A stretch of 64,000 nucleotides of DNA from Euryarchaeota archaeon UBA558 (GTDB lineage Archaea > Thermoplasmatota > Poseidoniia > Poseidoniales > Thalassarchaeaceae). Under the pieces are notes generated by a model. It did not search any database and was not told the origin of the DNA. It worked only from the letters and a program-made list of their open reading frames with translations. The stretch's first letter is position 1, and every line of letters starts with the position of its first letter. Below are positions 8,092 to 17,073 of this stretch, in pieces. The stretch is taken from assembly GCA_002507175.1 (NCBI GenBank), contig DAZE01000008.1:62713-126712 (forward strand). Reading direction: 5' to 3'. The position numbers and the translations under genes were made by a program.

Positions 8092-9501
8092 TCAATACTC
8101 TTTAATCGCGGTATTAAGTTCTGTCATCATCTTCTTACCGTCACCGAATAGCATCATTGTCTTGTCCATGTAGAATAGATCATTGTCGACACCAGCGTAT
8201 CCTACGGATAGACTTCTTTTAATGATGACAACAGATCTAGCAAGATCCGCATCGATAATTGGCATTCCTGCTAGTGGCCCTTCTCCTGACCTTGCAACCG
8301 GATTGCATGTGTCGTTCGCTCCTATTATCACCGCTGCATCAGCCTCGGGCAGTTCTGGGTTGATCTCATCCATCTCGATGAGCTGGTCATAAGGAACACT
8401 GGCCTCTGCCAATAGAACGTTCATGTGACCGGGCATCCTACCAGCGACTGGATGTATGGCATACTTGACCTCGGTCCCAAATTTCTCGGATAGCAAATCA
8501 GCAAATTCTTTGACTTGATGTTGACATTGGCTAACAGCCATTCCGTAGCCCGGTACAATTACGACCTTCTGTGCCCCATCTAGAATCATTGCAACTTCGT
8601 CAGGATCGCTGCCAACTTTTGTTCTGGTGACAGATTCCTTTTCTGATCCGCCAAATGATTTGAATAACACATCCATTAGCCTTCTATTCATTGCTTTACA
8701 CATGATGAAGGTCAGAATTAGGCCACTTGCTCCGACCAAGGATCCTGCAATTATCAAAACTGGGTTCGATATTATGAACCCGGTAAAGGCTGCTGCTATA
8801 CCGGACAATGAATTTAGCAGGCTAACAACTACTGGCATATCGGCGCCGCCAATTGGCAGGACGAGTATAACGCCTAATATGCAAGAAAGTAGTATGAGTG
8901 CCCATATCACCTCGAGATCATCTGGCGCCATTACCGAGAGATAGATCATATAGAGGGCGGTACCAACAGCAATTGCTTTGACTGGATTAAGCCATGATGG
9001 CCCCCAAGTCGGGAATCTCCTCCATTTCCCAAGGATGTTGAATCCACCCTTTAGCTTGGCAAAAGCTACGAGGGAACCTGTCAGGGTCATCCACCCTACT
9101 AGTGCTGAGAGGCCTATCGCAGTCCACGCTACGTGAAGCTCGAGCCCATTCGGTATGGTATCTGACTCTATTGCCGAGTAAATTTCTGCAAGTGCGACTA
9201 ATGCACTAGCAGCTCCCCCAAAACCGTTGAACAGTGCCACGAGTTCCGGCATCCCAGTCATTTCAACCCTAATAGCTAGCCAAGACCCAATTACGGCCCC
9301 AATTAAAATTCCGGATGCGATCAGTATGGGGGACTCTATCAAATCAATTTCAAGGATTACAGTGACCACTGCTATGAGCATGCCAATAGCACCCATCTGA
9401 TTCCCCCTAGGAGCGGTTCTGGGGTGTCCTAGCATCTTCAAACCGAAGATGAAAAATGTTGCCGAAATTAGGTATCCGATCTGATACCACTGGGGATCCA
9501 T
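8092..9501 (-). CDS. pntB: NAD(P) transhydrogenase subunit beta
   Basis: 469 residues. Carries the membrane helices (about 1-270) and the NADP(H)-binding domain III of the proton-pumping transhydrogenase. Diagnostic stretches are VVIVPGYGMAVSQCQHQV (NADP-binding loop) and HPVAGRMPGHMNVLLAEA, as well as ANDTCNPVAR near the C-terminus. The enzyme moves hydride between NADH and NADP+ coupled to proton flow across the membrane, supplying NADPH. The gene starts one base after the pntAB stop (9502), so the three subunits form an operon in the order alpha1, alpha2, beta. This split arrangement is common in bacteria. Length and motifs are complete. Confidence 0.96.
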   Translation of the reverse strand: MDPQWYQIGYLISATFFIFGLKMLGHPRTAPRGNQMGAIGMLIAVVTVILEIDLIESPILIASGILIGAVIGSWLAIRVEMTGMPELVALFNGFGGAASALVALAEIYSAIESDTIPNGLELHVAWTAIGLSALVGWMTLTGSLVAFAKLKGGFNILGKWRRFPTWGPSWLNPVKAIAVGTALYMIYLSVMAPDDLEVIWALILLSCILGVILVLPIGGADMPVVVSLLNSLSGIAAAFTGFIISNPVLIIAGSLVGASGLILTFIMCKAMNRRLMDVLFKSFGGSEKESVTRTKVGSDPDEVAMILDGAQKVVIVPGYGMAVSQCQHQVKEFADLLSEKFGTEVKYAIHPVAGRMPGHMNVLLAEASVPYDQLIEMDEINPELPEADAAVIIGANDTCNPVARSGEGPLAGMPIIDADLARSVVIIKRSLSVGYAGVDNDLFYMDKTMMLFGDGKKMMTELNTAIKEY

Positions 9502-9816
9502 CTAGTCTCCTCTCCCTTTTTTCTTGCCGGCAATCATTTGCAGCATCCTGTTAGTTACAGCAAAGCCACCGACTACGTTCACCGTAGCTAGTATGAGAGC
9601 GAGAAATGCGATTACACCTGATATTTGGGTTTGGCCCGCTTCGTACAACACATTGGCTCCAATAATTGCTCCAACAATGCTGATTCCGGAGATTGCGTTA
9701 GCGCCACTCATTAGAGGTGTGTGGAGTGTGGGTGGAACTTTGGTGATTAGTTCAAATCCTAGGAATATGGCAAGTGCGAATAAGGTCAGGCTTGCAATCA
9801 GTGTCGTGGGTTCCAT
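9502..9816 (-). CDS. pntAB: NAD(P) transhydrogenase subunit alpha 2 (membrane part)
   Basis: 104 residues with three predicted membrane helices (about 9-25, 40-58, 65-90). It corresponds to the C-terminal membrane segment of alpha-type PntA. Recognisable stretches are KVPPTLHTPLMSGANAISGI and the NVVGGFAVTNRMLQMI helix, both conserved in domain II. It is a separate gene here, as in three-subunit transhydrogenases. The ATG overlaps the stop of the alpha 1 gene by one base and its own stop abuts pntB, implying translational coupling. Confidence 0.95.
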   Translation of the reverse strand: MEPTTLIASLTLFALAIFLGFELITKVPPTLHTPLMSGANAISGISIVGAIIGANVLYEAGQTQISGVIAFLALILATVNVVGGFAVTNRMLQMIAGKKKGRGD

Positions 9817-10976
9817 CAGAGCACCTCGGAGAGTCTGGTTTGGTTTTCATGAATTTTACCATCTCGACAGACGAGAACTCCTCCCATCCCTTTGACATGG
9901 AAGTCTGTGCCCAAGGGTGCCCCTACGAGGATGTCATCAGATTCTGAGATATTGAATTCTCCATCCTTGACGAGTGAGGTCAGGAATGTAGTTAGGTTAT
10001 TGGAAAATAACATGCTCGCGGTGTTGGGTATCGTCCCTGGAAGATTGCAGATCCCGATAACCTGTACGCCATGTTCTGTCTTGATGATTTCATTCTTGAC
10101 GGTTGCATCACAATTTCCGCCAACGTCTGAGTTCATATCAACTATCACAGCGCCTGGCTTGAATGTGCTTACAGCAGACTCTGGAATTGTGATTGGAGCT
10201 GGCCTCCCAAAAATCCTTGCGGTGGTGATGATCAAATCTGCATCAGAGGCTACTTGACAAACGGTTTCATTTACTTTGTTTATGAATTCTGGAGTCAATG
10301 GTTTGGCATATCCAGAATCATCCTCGAAGTCATCCATGCCATCTACGTGTATGAATCGCCCACCTACAGATTCTATCTGTTCTGCAGCTGATTTCCTGAC
10401 ATCTGAAGCATATACCACGGCGCCCAATCTCTTGGCAGTGGCTATGGCCTGGAGACCTGCAACACCAGACCCCATAATAACAACCTTGGACGGTTTGACA
10501 GTTCCAGCAGAAGTGGTCATCATTGGTATTGCCTTTGGCACCATGGAAGCACCTAGAATAACAGACCTGTATCCAGCAAGATTATCCTGGCTAGAATTAA
10601 CGTCCATAGATTGAGCCCTGGAAATCCTTCTGGGAATCATGTCAAGGCTCAACAAAGTGACTTTCTTGTCGTTGCATAGGTTGACTCGTCTAGGATTTCT
10701 GAACGGATCCGCGACACATACTAAGACGCACTCGTCAGGTACATCTTCCAGGTTGGGAAAACCAATTGAGACCAAAATATTGGATTTGACAACCTCATTT
10801 CGATTGACAACCTTGGCACCCATATTTTCATATTCCGAATCAGAATGATTTGATCTATCACCGGCACCTGTCTCGATGCTTACTTCAAAACCAGCTTTGA
10901 TGAGTTTCTTGACTGAATTTGGAACAATAGAAACCCGATTTTCACTATCGTTTTCCCTAATTACTCCTATGTGCAT
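9816..10976 (-). CDS. pntAA: NAD(P) transhydrogenase subunit alpha 1 (NAD-binding)
   Basis: About 386 residues, forming the soluble NAD(H)-binding domain I of transhydrogenase, homologous to alanine dehydrogenase. The N-terminus IGVIRENDSENRVSIVPNSVKKL and the Rossmann motif VVIMGSGVAGLQAIATAKRLGA are characteristic, as is RSVILGASMVPKAIPMM. GGAGG (nine bases before ATG 10976) fits that start; an in-frame ATG three codons earlier overlaps the ribosome binding site and is unlikely. It is the first gene of the pnt operon. Its 5' side faces the divergent malate dehydrogenase gene across about 130 bp, so shared control of NADPH supply and malate oxidation is possible. Confidence 0.94.
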   Translation of the reverse strand: MHIGVIRENDSENRVSIVPNSVKKLIKAGFEVSIETGAGDRSNHSDSEYENMGAKVVNRNEVVKSNILVSIGFPNLEDVPDECVLVCVADPFRNPRRVNLCNDKKVTLLSLDMIPRRISRAQSMDVNSSQDNLAGYRSVILGASMVPKAIPMMTTSAGTVKPSKVVIMGSGVAGLQAIATAKRLGAVVYASDVRKSAAEQIESVGGRFIHVDGMDDFEDDSGYAKPLTPEFINKVNETVCQVASDADLIITTARIFGRPAPITIPESAVSTFKPGAVIVDMNSDVGGNCDATVKNEIIKTEHGVQVIGICNLPGTIPNTASMLFSNNLTTFLTSLVKDGEFNISESDDILVGAPLGTDFHVKGMGGVLVCRDGKIHENQTRLSEVL

Positions 10977-11107
10977 TACCAACATCCTCCAGGTAGGCTA
11001 TCCCAAGTTGATCTTCGCTCACGCAGGCACCTCTTGAACACGTCGGATGATCGAACAATATAGTCAAACTTGAGAAAACCCAAGTACTGGCCCCTAGAGG
11101 ATGGAGC

Positions 11108-12055
11108 ATGAGCACAGGTAAGAGGACGATTGCAGTCATAGGTGCAGGAAATGTTGGGGCCACGTGTGCCTTTTCTCTGGCGGAACGGAAATTAGGAAAT
11201 ATTGTCATGTTAGATATATTTGAGGGGTTTGCTAAAGGTAAGGCACTAGACATGAGTCAAGCCGCTCAGATCCTGAATTACGACGGGGTTGTAAAAGGGA
11301 CATCATCATATCAAGACATAGAGGGGGCAGAGGTCGTTGTCGTAACCTCTGGCTTCCCAAGGAAACCTGGAATGACACGGGAGGACTTGATTTCGAAAAA
11401 TGCCTCGATAATTAGTGAAGTAGGCGCTGGAATAAAAAAATACGCCCCGGATTCGATTGTAATTGTTGTCACAAACCCATTAGATCTGATGACATATCAC
11501 ATGTGGAAGGCTACAGGCTTTCCACATCATCGAGTCGTGGGACAGGCAGGCATATTGGATTCTGCAAGGATGACACATTTTGTCGCTGACGCCGTGGGAG
11601 TTTCCAACGAGGATGTACATGCCATGGTTCTTGGGGGACATGGAGACACAATGGTCCCACTCCCGAGGTATACAACTGTTTCAGGCATCCCCATCACACA
11701 ACTATTGGACTCTGAAACCATAGAACGGATCGGTATCAGAACAGCAGGTGGTGGAGGTGAGATCGTCAAATTACTGGAACGGGGATCCGCGTTTTACGCG
11801 CCAGGAAATGCCGCAGCTGTGATGGCTGAGTCAATTTTGGAAGATAGACGTAGATTGCTGCCGTGTTCCGCTTACTTAACAGGGCAGTATGGCTTAGAAG
11901 ATGTCTACATTGGCGTGCCTGTGGTACTGGGAAAAAACGGTGTTGAGAGAATTGTAGAGTTAGATCTGGAGAAGTCAGAACTGACCAGTCTCCAAAAATC
12001 TGGAACCTTCTACAAATCACAATTGTCAGATGTACTTGGATGGGGATTAAATTAA
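11108..12055 (+). CDS. mdh: Malate dehydrogenase (LDH-like family)
   Basis: 315 residues. Oxidises malate to oxaloacetate with NAD(P). The N-terminal Rossmann motif is VIGAGNVGATCAFSLAE (9-25). The active-site loop GFPRKPGMTREDL carries the arginine that sets malate rather than lactate specificity. The catalytic His lies in VLGGHGDTMVPLPRY, and VVGQAGILDSARM provides the substrate-binding Asp-Arg region. Full length for the LDH-like MDH group used by many archaea. Divergent from the transhydrogenase operon. The Nudix gene follows so closely that its open frame runs into the mdh stop codon. Confidence 0.96.
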   Translation: MSTGKRTIAVIGAGNVGATCAFSLAERKLGNIVMLDIFEGFAKGKALDMSQAAQILNYDGVVKGTSSYQDIEGAEVVVVTSGFPRKPGMTREDLISKNASIISEVGAGIKKYAPDSIVIVVTNPLDLMTYHMWKATGFPHHRVVGQAGILDSARMTHFVADAVGVSNEDVHAMVLGGHGDTMVPLPRYTTVSGIPITQLLDSETIERIGIRTAGGGGEIVKLLERGSAFYAPGNAAAVMAESILEDRRRLLPCSAYLTGQYGLEDVYIGVPVVLGKNGVERIVELDLEKSELTSLQKSGTFYKSQLSDVLGWGLN

Positions 12056-12104
12056 CCGAATAGAGCACTATGTTCATCTTGAACATGATGGTAGGATACT
12101 TCTC

Positions 12105-12854
12105 GTGGACCGAGAAGGCAGGGGGCCAAGAAAAGCTCGCCCTGGCAGGCAATATCATGATCAAGAAGACATAATGAGACTACCAACACCCACAGAAGTG
12201 GCGGATATGGGTATTGAGTATGTACCCAGAAGAGTCAACATCTACAGCTTGGGCAATCGCAATGTAAGAATCGAATTATCGACACCAGATATCTCCTGGC
12301 CCTCAGATTGGGCATGGAAGGATTCGCTGATATCTGATAATGCGGTTGATCCCGTCGCCCGAGAGTCGGTTTACAGAACAATGCACAGAGTTGTGAGTAA
12401 AGTCGTGTTAATCAACGATGATAGGCAGGTGCTATTAGTGAAGGTGACTCGGGGTTTTTTTGCAGGGTTTTGGACTTTACCAGGTGGATTCGTAGACTAC
12501 GGTGAACATCCCAGAGACGGAGCAATCAGAGAAGTGAAGGAAGAATTGGGCTTGGTAATCTCAATACCAGACCACAATGGAGAAACTGGGCCTAGAACTG
12601 AAGAAGTCTGTGAATATGTACTGAGGGAGGCAATATTCAACGACGAGGGGATCGATTGGATCTCACTCACATACAAATCTGATTTTGTCGATAGGGGGCA
12701 GAAAATTACCCCCAAAGACGACGAGATAGAAGAGGCGAGATGGTTCGACGTAGATGAGGCTGTTAACAGGTGTGTATCAGTTTTTGACAGAGATGCAATA
12801 GTGACGCTTGTGGGTGATAATCAATCATCATCGGATTCCCAAGATTCTATGTAA
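12105..12854 (+). CDS. Nudix hydrolase
   Basis: 249 residues from the GTG at 12105. The Nudix box GX5EX7REVKEELGL is complete (GGFVDYGEHPRDGAIREVKEELGL spans about residues 127-150), so it should hydrolyse a nucleoside-diphosphate-linked compound with Mg. The substrate is not evident. The same frame stays open upstream to the ATT at 12051 and would add an orderly stretch (IEHYVHLEHDGRILLV), so the true start may be a non-AUG codon upstream. The GTG lacks a ribosome binding site and cuts into this stretch. The acidic, Ser-rich tail overlaps the convergent small membrane-protein gene. Confidence 0.85.
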   Translation: MDREGRGPRKARPGRQYHDQEDIMRLPTPTEVADMGIEYVPRRVNIYSLGNRNVRIELSTPDISWPSDWAWKDSLISDNAVDPVARESVYRTMHRVVSKVVLINDDRQVLLVKVTRGFFAGFWTLPGGFVDYGEHPRDGAIREVKEELGLVISIPDHNGETGPRTEEVCEYVLREAIFNDEGIDWISLTYKSDFVDRGQKITPKDDEIEEARWFDVDEAVNRCVSVFDRDAIVTLVGDNQSSSDSQDSM

Positions 12855-13030
12855 TCCACTAACATGTTTAGGAAGTTGCTGATATAACCAAATGCGAGAG
12901 AGAAAACTGCACCATACACTAGCATGTCAGAGGCTGATGCTGTTGATACGATTGATTCTCCGACGATGCTAGCACTTGAGAACCAAGAAAATAAGATCCC
13001 TATGCTGAAACCTTGTGTGAACCAGTTCAT
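12821..13030 (-). CDS. Small two-helix membrane protein
   Basis: 69 residues with two hydrophobic stretches (about 8-25 and 36-58) and an acidic C-terminus ending ESDDD. A strong ribosome binding site (GGGGGAGG, three bases before the ATG) supports it as a real gene. Its 3' end overlaps the Nudix gene on the other strand by 34 bp. I do not recognise the family. The tRNA-Pro gene lies just upstream on the same strand. Confidence 0.6.
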   Translation of the reverse strand: MNWFTQGFSIGILFSWFSSASIVGESIVSTASASDMLVYGAVFSLAFGYISNFLNMLVDYIESWESDDD

Positions 13031-13094
13031 TTGCCTCCCCCATCGGCAGGGTCTGCGATTACATTATGCCTATGAACCTCACCTTCGGGTGTTA

Positions 13095-13172
13095 TGGTGG
13101 GCCTGCCTGGATTCGAACCAGGGTCAAATGCTCCCAAAGCATCTAGCATAGACCAGACTAACCCACAGGCCC
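13095..13172 (-). tRNA. tRNA-Pro (TGG)
   Basis: The minus strand folds as a tRNA. The acceptor is GGGCCTG (13172-13166) paired with CAGGCCC (13105-13099), the T arm is CCTGG-TTCGAAT-CCAGG, and the anticodon stem GATGC/GCATT closes loop TTTGGGA, giving anticodon TGG, which reads proline CCA. G37 next to the anticodon also fits tRNA-Pro. The discriminator is A (13098), and CCA is encoded at 13097-13095. No intron is seen. The D stem is weak, with G-T pairs. Confidence 0.93.
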
Positions 13173-13214
13173 GTGGGTGCCCCGAGCGAAGGGCGGCGAG
13201 AACATGAACCTAAC

Positions 13215-13655
13215 CTAGAAATCTAGAACAATCCAAGATTCAGGTCCGGTCCTAGTTAAGATGCCCTCTATTTCAGCGACTCCAACACAATGCAAGAGAT
13301 CCTGCTTGGTATGACCGTATTTATCAAAATAAATTTCCAGATCGCCCATCGAAATTTCTGAGTTAATATCTGTAATTTCAGTTATTGCCTTAGTGAAGGT
13401 CTTCGAAGGTTCGATATTTTCTTTGTGTGATGAATAAGACTTATTTTTCTTTATCCTTTCATAAAATTCGGACCTCAATTGTTGGGGCATGTTTGCGATT
13501 TTGATAGAACTTGCTAATTCTCTTCCAGTTTCATAAGTTGACTCTGTCACCATATTTTTGTTTGATCCGCAACGTCTACATGAGACTCGCTTACCTATTA
13601 TGCCGCCAGTAGCAAAACCACAGCTGCATCTTGCCAAGATGTATTTCCCAGCCAT
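13215..13655 (-). CDS. Zinc-ribbon protein of unknown function
   Basis: 146 residues. The N-terminus has an unusual metal-binding pattern: ILARCSCGFATGGIIGKRVSCRRCG (about residues 6-30) with Cys pairs C-S-C and C-R-R-C. The middle is basic (IKKNKSYSSHKEN). The C-terminal 45 residues (MGDLEIYFDKYGHTKQDLLHCVGVAEIEGILTR) could be a winged-helix-like fold. A nucleic-acid-binding role is plausible but not shown. It begins 27 bp from the divergent membrane-protein gene at 13682. I do not recognise a named family. Confidence 0.6.
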   Translation of the reverse strand: MAGKYILARCSCGFATGGIIGKRVSCRRCGSNKNMVTESTYETGRELASSIKIANMPQQLRSEFYERIKKNKSYSSHKENIEPSKTFTKAITEITDINSEISMGDLEIYFDKYGHTKQDLLHCVGVAEIEGILTRTGPESWIVLDF

Positions 13656-13681
13656 TGGTATTGATTGAAAGGAGGAGGTTC

Positions 13682-13978
13682 ATGAGTATTGGCCGGTACC
13701 GTAAGGGTAGGACGTCTTGTGCGATGAGGAGGATTTTGGCCATATTCTCGGCATTACTAATTGTGTCTTTATCTATCGTCGTGGTGATTGAAAATAGGTC
13801 TTTCACTACACTTTCATGGGCATTGCTTCTGCTCATACCGATGGCTCTGGCTATCGGAATTGGATCCCATGGTAGGAATAGGGAGGTATCGAATATTCTC
13901 GAAGGTACTCCGTCCGATCTTGGTCCAAGAGGAAATCTGGAAAATGAAATTGAGCCAGATGATCTTCCGGTGTTGTAA
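13682..13978 (+). CDS. Small two-helix membrane protein
   Basis: 98 residues from the ATG at 13682, which has a strong ribosome binding site (GGAGGAGG, four bases upstream). Two transmembrane helices (about 17-35 and 44-60) separated by a short loop are followed by a soluble, acidic C-terminal tail ending DDLPVL. No recognised family. Its stop abuts the stop of the convergent aCPSF1 gene. A start 17 codons upstream is possible but would overlap the divergent zinc-ribbon gene and lacks a binding site. Confidence 0.6.
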   Translation: MSIGRYRKGRTSCAMRRILAIFSALLIVSLSIVVVIENRSFTTLSWALLLLIPMALAIGIGSHGRNREVSNILEGTPSDLGPRGNLENEIEPDDLPVL

Positions 13979-15898
13979 TTACATCAATCTGATGGTCTCT
14001 AGATTCGCCGGTGCGTGTGTTTGTACACGGAATGTATCTCTCAAACCTTGTCTGAATGCATTACATGTCTGTGGATCCCCATGGTGACAAATGATTCGCC
14101 TAGGAGTAGGATTCAGCGCTCTGACATAATCCATAAGTTGTTTCCGATCTGAATGTCCACTAAACCCGTCTATAGTGACTACATTGCATGAAACTGGAAT
14201 CATGTGAGTCTGGCCTCGGTCTACCATAGGTACCTCAGGATGGCCAGACTGTAGCCTCCTGCCCATAGTGCCCGAGGCTTGGTATCCGACAAAACAGAGT
14301 GTGTTATTCAACTCTGGTGCCCAATTTTTGAAATATTCCATAATAGGTCCACCCGTCATCATTCCCGATGTTGCGAGCACAATGCAGGGGGATGGGTCAT
14401 TCAGGATAGATTCTCTCTGTTCCCTAGAATCTACCTGCTTAAACCAAGACGAATTAAACGGGTTTTCTTCGCCTCCTCTAAGCACTTGTTTTCTAAGGTC
14501 TCTGTTTAGGTAATCAGGATGGCTCGCATGGATAGCAGTTGCTTCTGAAATCATGCCATCCAACCAGACAGTGATGGGTGAAACCTCGCCACTTTTGAAC
14601 AGTTGATCTATGGCCAACATTACTTCCTGGGATCTGCCGACGGCGAATACCGGGCAGAAGATCTTGCCACTTCTAGAAACTGCTAGCTTAACAAGATCTT
14701 GTATCTCATGTGTAGCATCTACGCGGTTCGGTTGAAAATCCTGGGGCCCTCCATATGTGGATTCAATTACAAGCGTATCGGCCTTGGGGAATCTCACTGT
14801 TGCTGCATCGAATAGCCATGATTTTTCGTACTTTATGTCGCCAGAAAACAACAACCTGTGTTCGTGAGAGCCCTCGCCGATGTGCATGTACACAGATGAT
14901 GAGCCGAGTATATGTCCGGCATTTTCCATTGAGATTTTTATGTCTGGTGCTATGTCGGTCTTTTCACCATGTCCGATATCAACAACGTGCTTGATGCATT
15001 CTTGTATGTCGGCTTTGGAATAAGGCGGGTCAGTTCCTTCGGCTTGCGCGACTTTGATGTAATCTATCTGTAGGAGAGTCATCAAATCTCTTGTGGGAGG
15101 AGTGCAGTAAACCGGACCGCGATAGCCATACCTGAACAGGACGGGCAACATAGCTATGTGGTCTACATGGGCGTGGGTGAGTACGACTGCGTCTATGTTG
15201 TCTAGTGGGAGTAATTCAGGCGCGTTGAAGAAGGGTTGAACCTCATTCTTGTTGACAGTTGGCTTTGCACCAACGTCAACGAGTACCTTTGATTCATTTG
15301 TGGTTACTAGGTGCATGGCCCTGCCAACTTCTCTGTATGATCCCAATGCTGTGATCCTGGCCCAAGGTTGCCCCGGTCTTTTTGGTCGGTATATCCTAGT
15401 CCCGAACTTTCTCAATAGTCCTCTTCTTTCATCGGCCATCTCCCTTCTGTATCTACGAATGTCATGTTGTGTCCTACTTTCGAAAGCAGGGGCGCGAGTT
15501 ACGTTCACAAGCCAACCGATTTCATCTCTAAGTGCCTGGATGATTGTGCCTTTGTGTCCTACTGCTGTGGAGGGATCATCGCATTCTATGGTTACTTCCG
15601 ATAATGCCGGATCGATGAAAATATTCCGAACCTGTGCCTCGTTTGGGATGGTTTCCCTTATCTTTTGTTCGACTTGATCCTCATTCAATAGAAGATCCCT
15701 GTGTGGGCGAATCACAACCCTCCTCTTTATTGATTTGGCAATTTTTACAGTGAGGCTTTCGCCACCCCCTTTACCGAACTCCCGAGGCGTGTGAGTGATT
15801 ATCGCTATCGATCCAGCCTCGACGTCTATTTCGTAGTCTAGACCATTAGGAATCATTTTTTCGATTCTCTTTTTGACCTCGTTCAAGGTAAGTCTCAT
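13979..15898 (-). CDS. Beta-CASP ribonuclease aCPSF1 with KH domains
   Basis: 639 residues, the normal length for archaeal aCPSF1, the endoribonuclease that trims mRNA 3' ends and terminates transcription in archaea. N-terminal KH-type RNA-binding region (1-135, with GHKGTIIQALRDEIGW at 114-129). The metallo-beta-lactamase domain has HAHVDH at 242-247. Beta-CASP elements include LATSGMMTGGPIMEYF, VTIDGFSGHSDRKQL and a final ICHHGD. All zinc-binding elements are present. Downstream on the same strand from the proteasome beta gene, 70 bp away. Confidence 0.95.
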   Translation of the reverse strand: MRLTLNEVKKRIEKMIPNGLDYEIDVEAGSIAIITHTPREFGKGGGESLTVKIAKSIKRRVVIRPHRDLLLNEDQVEQKIRETIPNEAQVRNIFIDPALSEVTIECDDPSTAVGHKGTIIQALRDEIGWLVNVTRAPAFESRTQHDIRRYRREMADERRGLLRKFGTRIYRPKRPGQPWARITALGSYREVGRAMHLVTTNESKVLVDVGAKPTVNKNEVQPFFNAPELLPLDNIDAVVLTHAHVDHIAMLPVLFRYGYRGPVYCTPPTRDLMTLLQIDYIKVAQAEGTDPPYSKADIQECIKHVVDIGHGEKTDIAPDIKISMENAGHILGSSSVYMHIGEGSHEHRLLFSGDIKYEKSWLFDAATVRFPKADTLVIESTYGGPQDFQPNRVDATHEIQDLVKLAVSRSGKIFCPVFAVGRSQEVMLAIDQLFKSGEVSPITVWLDGMISEATAIHASHPDYLNRDLRKQVLRGGEENPFNSSWFKQVDSREQRESILNDPSPCIVLATSGMMTGGPIMEYFKNWAPELNNTLCFVGYQASGTMGRRLQSGHPEVPMVDRGQTHMIPVSCNVVTIDGFSGHSDRKQLMDYVRALNPTPRRIICHHGDPQTCNAFRQGLRDTFRVQTHAPANLETIRLM

Positions 15899-15970
15899 CT
15901 CATCAACTCGTAGTTCCTCAGGTGAAATGCGTAATCAAACGCTGGGCATCAGCCCGGGAATGTTATTGTA

Positions 15971-16627
15971 TCACAGGTTTGCGAGGATATCAGAGATCTC
16001 CTCGTTGGTCAATTGGACATATCCATCTTTCATAGTGATTACGGCTAAATCCATACCATTACCGCTTGCGCTGTCTCGCTGAGCTGAGGCCAATAGGGCT
16101 TTGGCAGCTAGAGAGGTGGCTTCTTTCTGTGTCATGTCCTTTGAGAACTGGTCTTCTAGAACACCGTACATGAAAGGACTCCCTGAACCAGTGGCACAGT
16201 ATAGGTCTGGTATCGAGCCGCCGGCGGAATCTATGCTGTAGACACTTGGTCCACTCTCATCTACGCCGACTATCAGAAGTTGGACGTAGTGTGGTCTACC
16301 AACTAGTATATTGGCAGTGAGTGTTGCTGCACCTTGCACAGTCATTGGATTGTCTCTCTTAAGTTCATACAGGGCGAGTTCCGCAGTGAGCATGCGTGCC
16401 AAAGACTGTGCGTGGCCTACCAAACCTGCCGTTGTGAGTGCAACTCTTCCTGATATTTTGAATAGTTTCTTGACGTTTTTGTTTGCGATGAAGTTTCCCA
16501 TGGTCGCTCTGTGATCGGCACCGACGACGACTCCGCCGTTGAATGTGATACCAACAGTGCTTGTTCCAGTTTTAATGACATCTGCTTCGGGAGCCATGAC
16601 AACACCAACGGGTTTCCCCGTTGGCAT
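15971..16627 (-). CDS. psmB: Proteasome subunit beta
   Basis: About 218 residues. Catalytic subunit of the 20S proteasome. After a short propeptide, the predicted autocleavage site is G|TSTVGITFNGG, placing the nucleophile Thr1 at about residue 22. Asp17 (VGADHRA) and Lys33 (VKKLFKIS) equivalents are present, as is the C-terminal SGNGMDLAVITMKDGY stretch. The start is either ATG 16627 or the in-frame GTG 16633, two codons earlier; only the cleaved propeptide would differ. The alpha subunit is not in this window. The neighbouring aCPSF1 gene lies downstream on the same strand. Confidence 0.96.
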   Translation of the reverse strand: MPTGKPVGVVMAPEADVIKTGTSTVGITFNGGVVVGADHRATMGNFIANKNVKKLFKISGRVALTTAGLVGHAQSLARMLTAELALYELKRDNPMTVQGAATLTANILVGRPHYVQLLIVGVDESGPSVYSIDSAGGSIPDLYCATGSGSPFMYGVLEDQFSKDMTQKEATSLAAKALLASAQRDSASGNGMDLAVITMKDGYVQLTNEEISDILANL

Positions 16628-16707
16628 CCACACTCTGGCCCCCCTTATGAAGCCATTCAGAATAATTTCTCCGATGGCCTAATGGGAGAGTGGTTCCTCT
16701 AAGCCCC

Positions 16708-17070
16708 ATGGGAACATTCTACGATGGGGGAGTGGGCATGGATGGTCCTTCGGACGGGTCAACATTCCATGATTTAGGAAAACTATACCCTAATGCGCCC
16801 ATACCCGATAAAGAAGGCCTAATCCTAAGAAACGCCACCATAGACGATCCCAACGGATTGGTAGACGTGATGAACTGGGTATCCCAAGGTGATATCATAA
16901 TACTCGATGTCTCACCTGTGATTGACAATGAGGATCGACTGAATCAGATTATCAACCCATTGATGACCTTGGTGGAAAAACAAATTGGTGGGGAACTACT
17001 GAATTTTGGTCGCACCAGGCTGTTAATTCTACCAAATACACATACAGTCGGTTTTGAGGATGGTGCATAG
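16708..17070 (+). CDS. sepF: SepF-like cell division protein
   Basis: About 120 residues. The C-terminal domain (about 40-118) has the SepF/DUF552 pattern: LILRNATIDDPNGLVDVMNW, then GDIIILDVSPV, DRLNQIINPL and a final strand pair RTRLLILPNTHTVG. In archaea that use FtsZ, SepF is the membrane anchor of the ring. The N-terminus should carry the membrane-targeting segment, but a clear amphipathic helix is not obvious (MGTFYDGG). The start could also be the GTG at 16690. It is followed four bases later by the ZPR1 gene. A divergent FtsZ-like gene lies at 48584. Confidence 0.75.
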   Translation: MGTFYDGGVGMDGPSDGSTFHDLGKLYPNAPIPDKEGLILRNATIDDPNGLVDVMNWVSQGDIIILDVSPVIDNEDRLNQIINPLMTLVEKQIGGELLNFGRTRLLILPNTHTVGFEDGA

Positions 17071-17073
17071 AGC

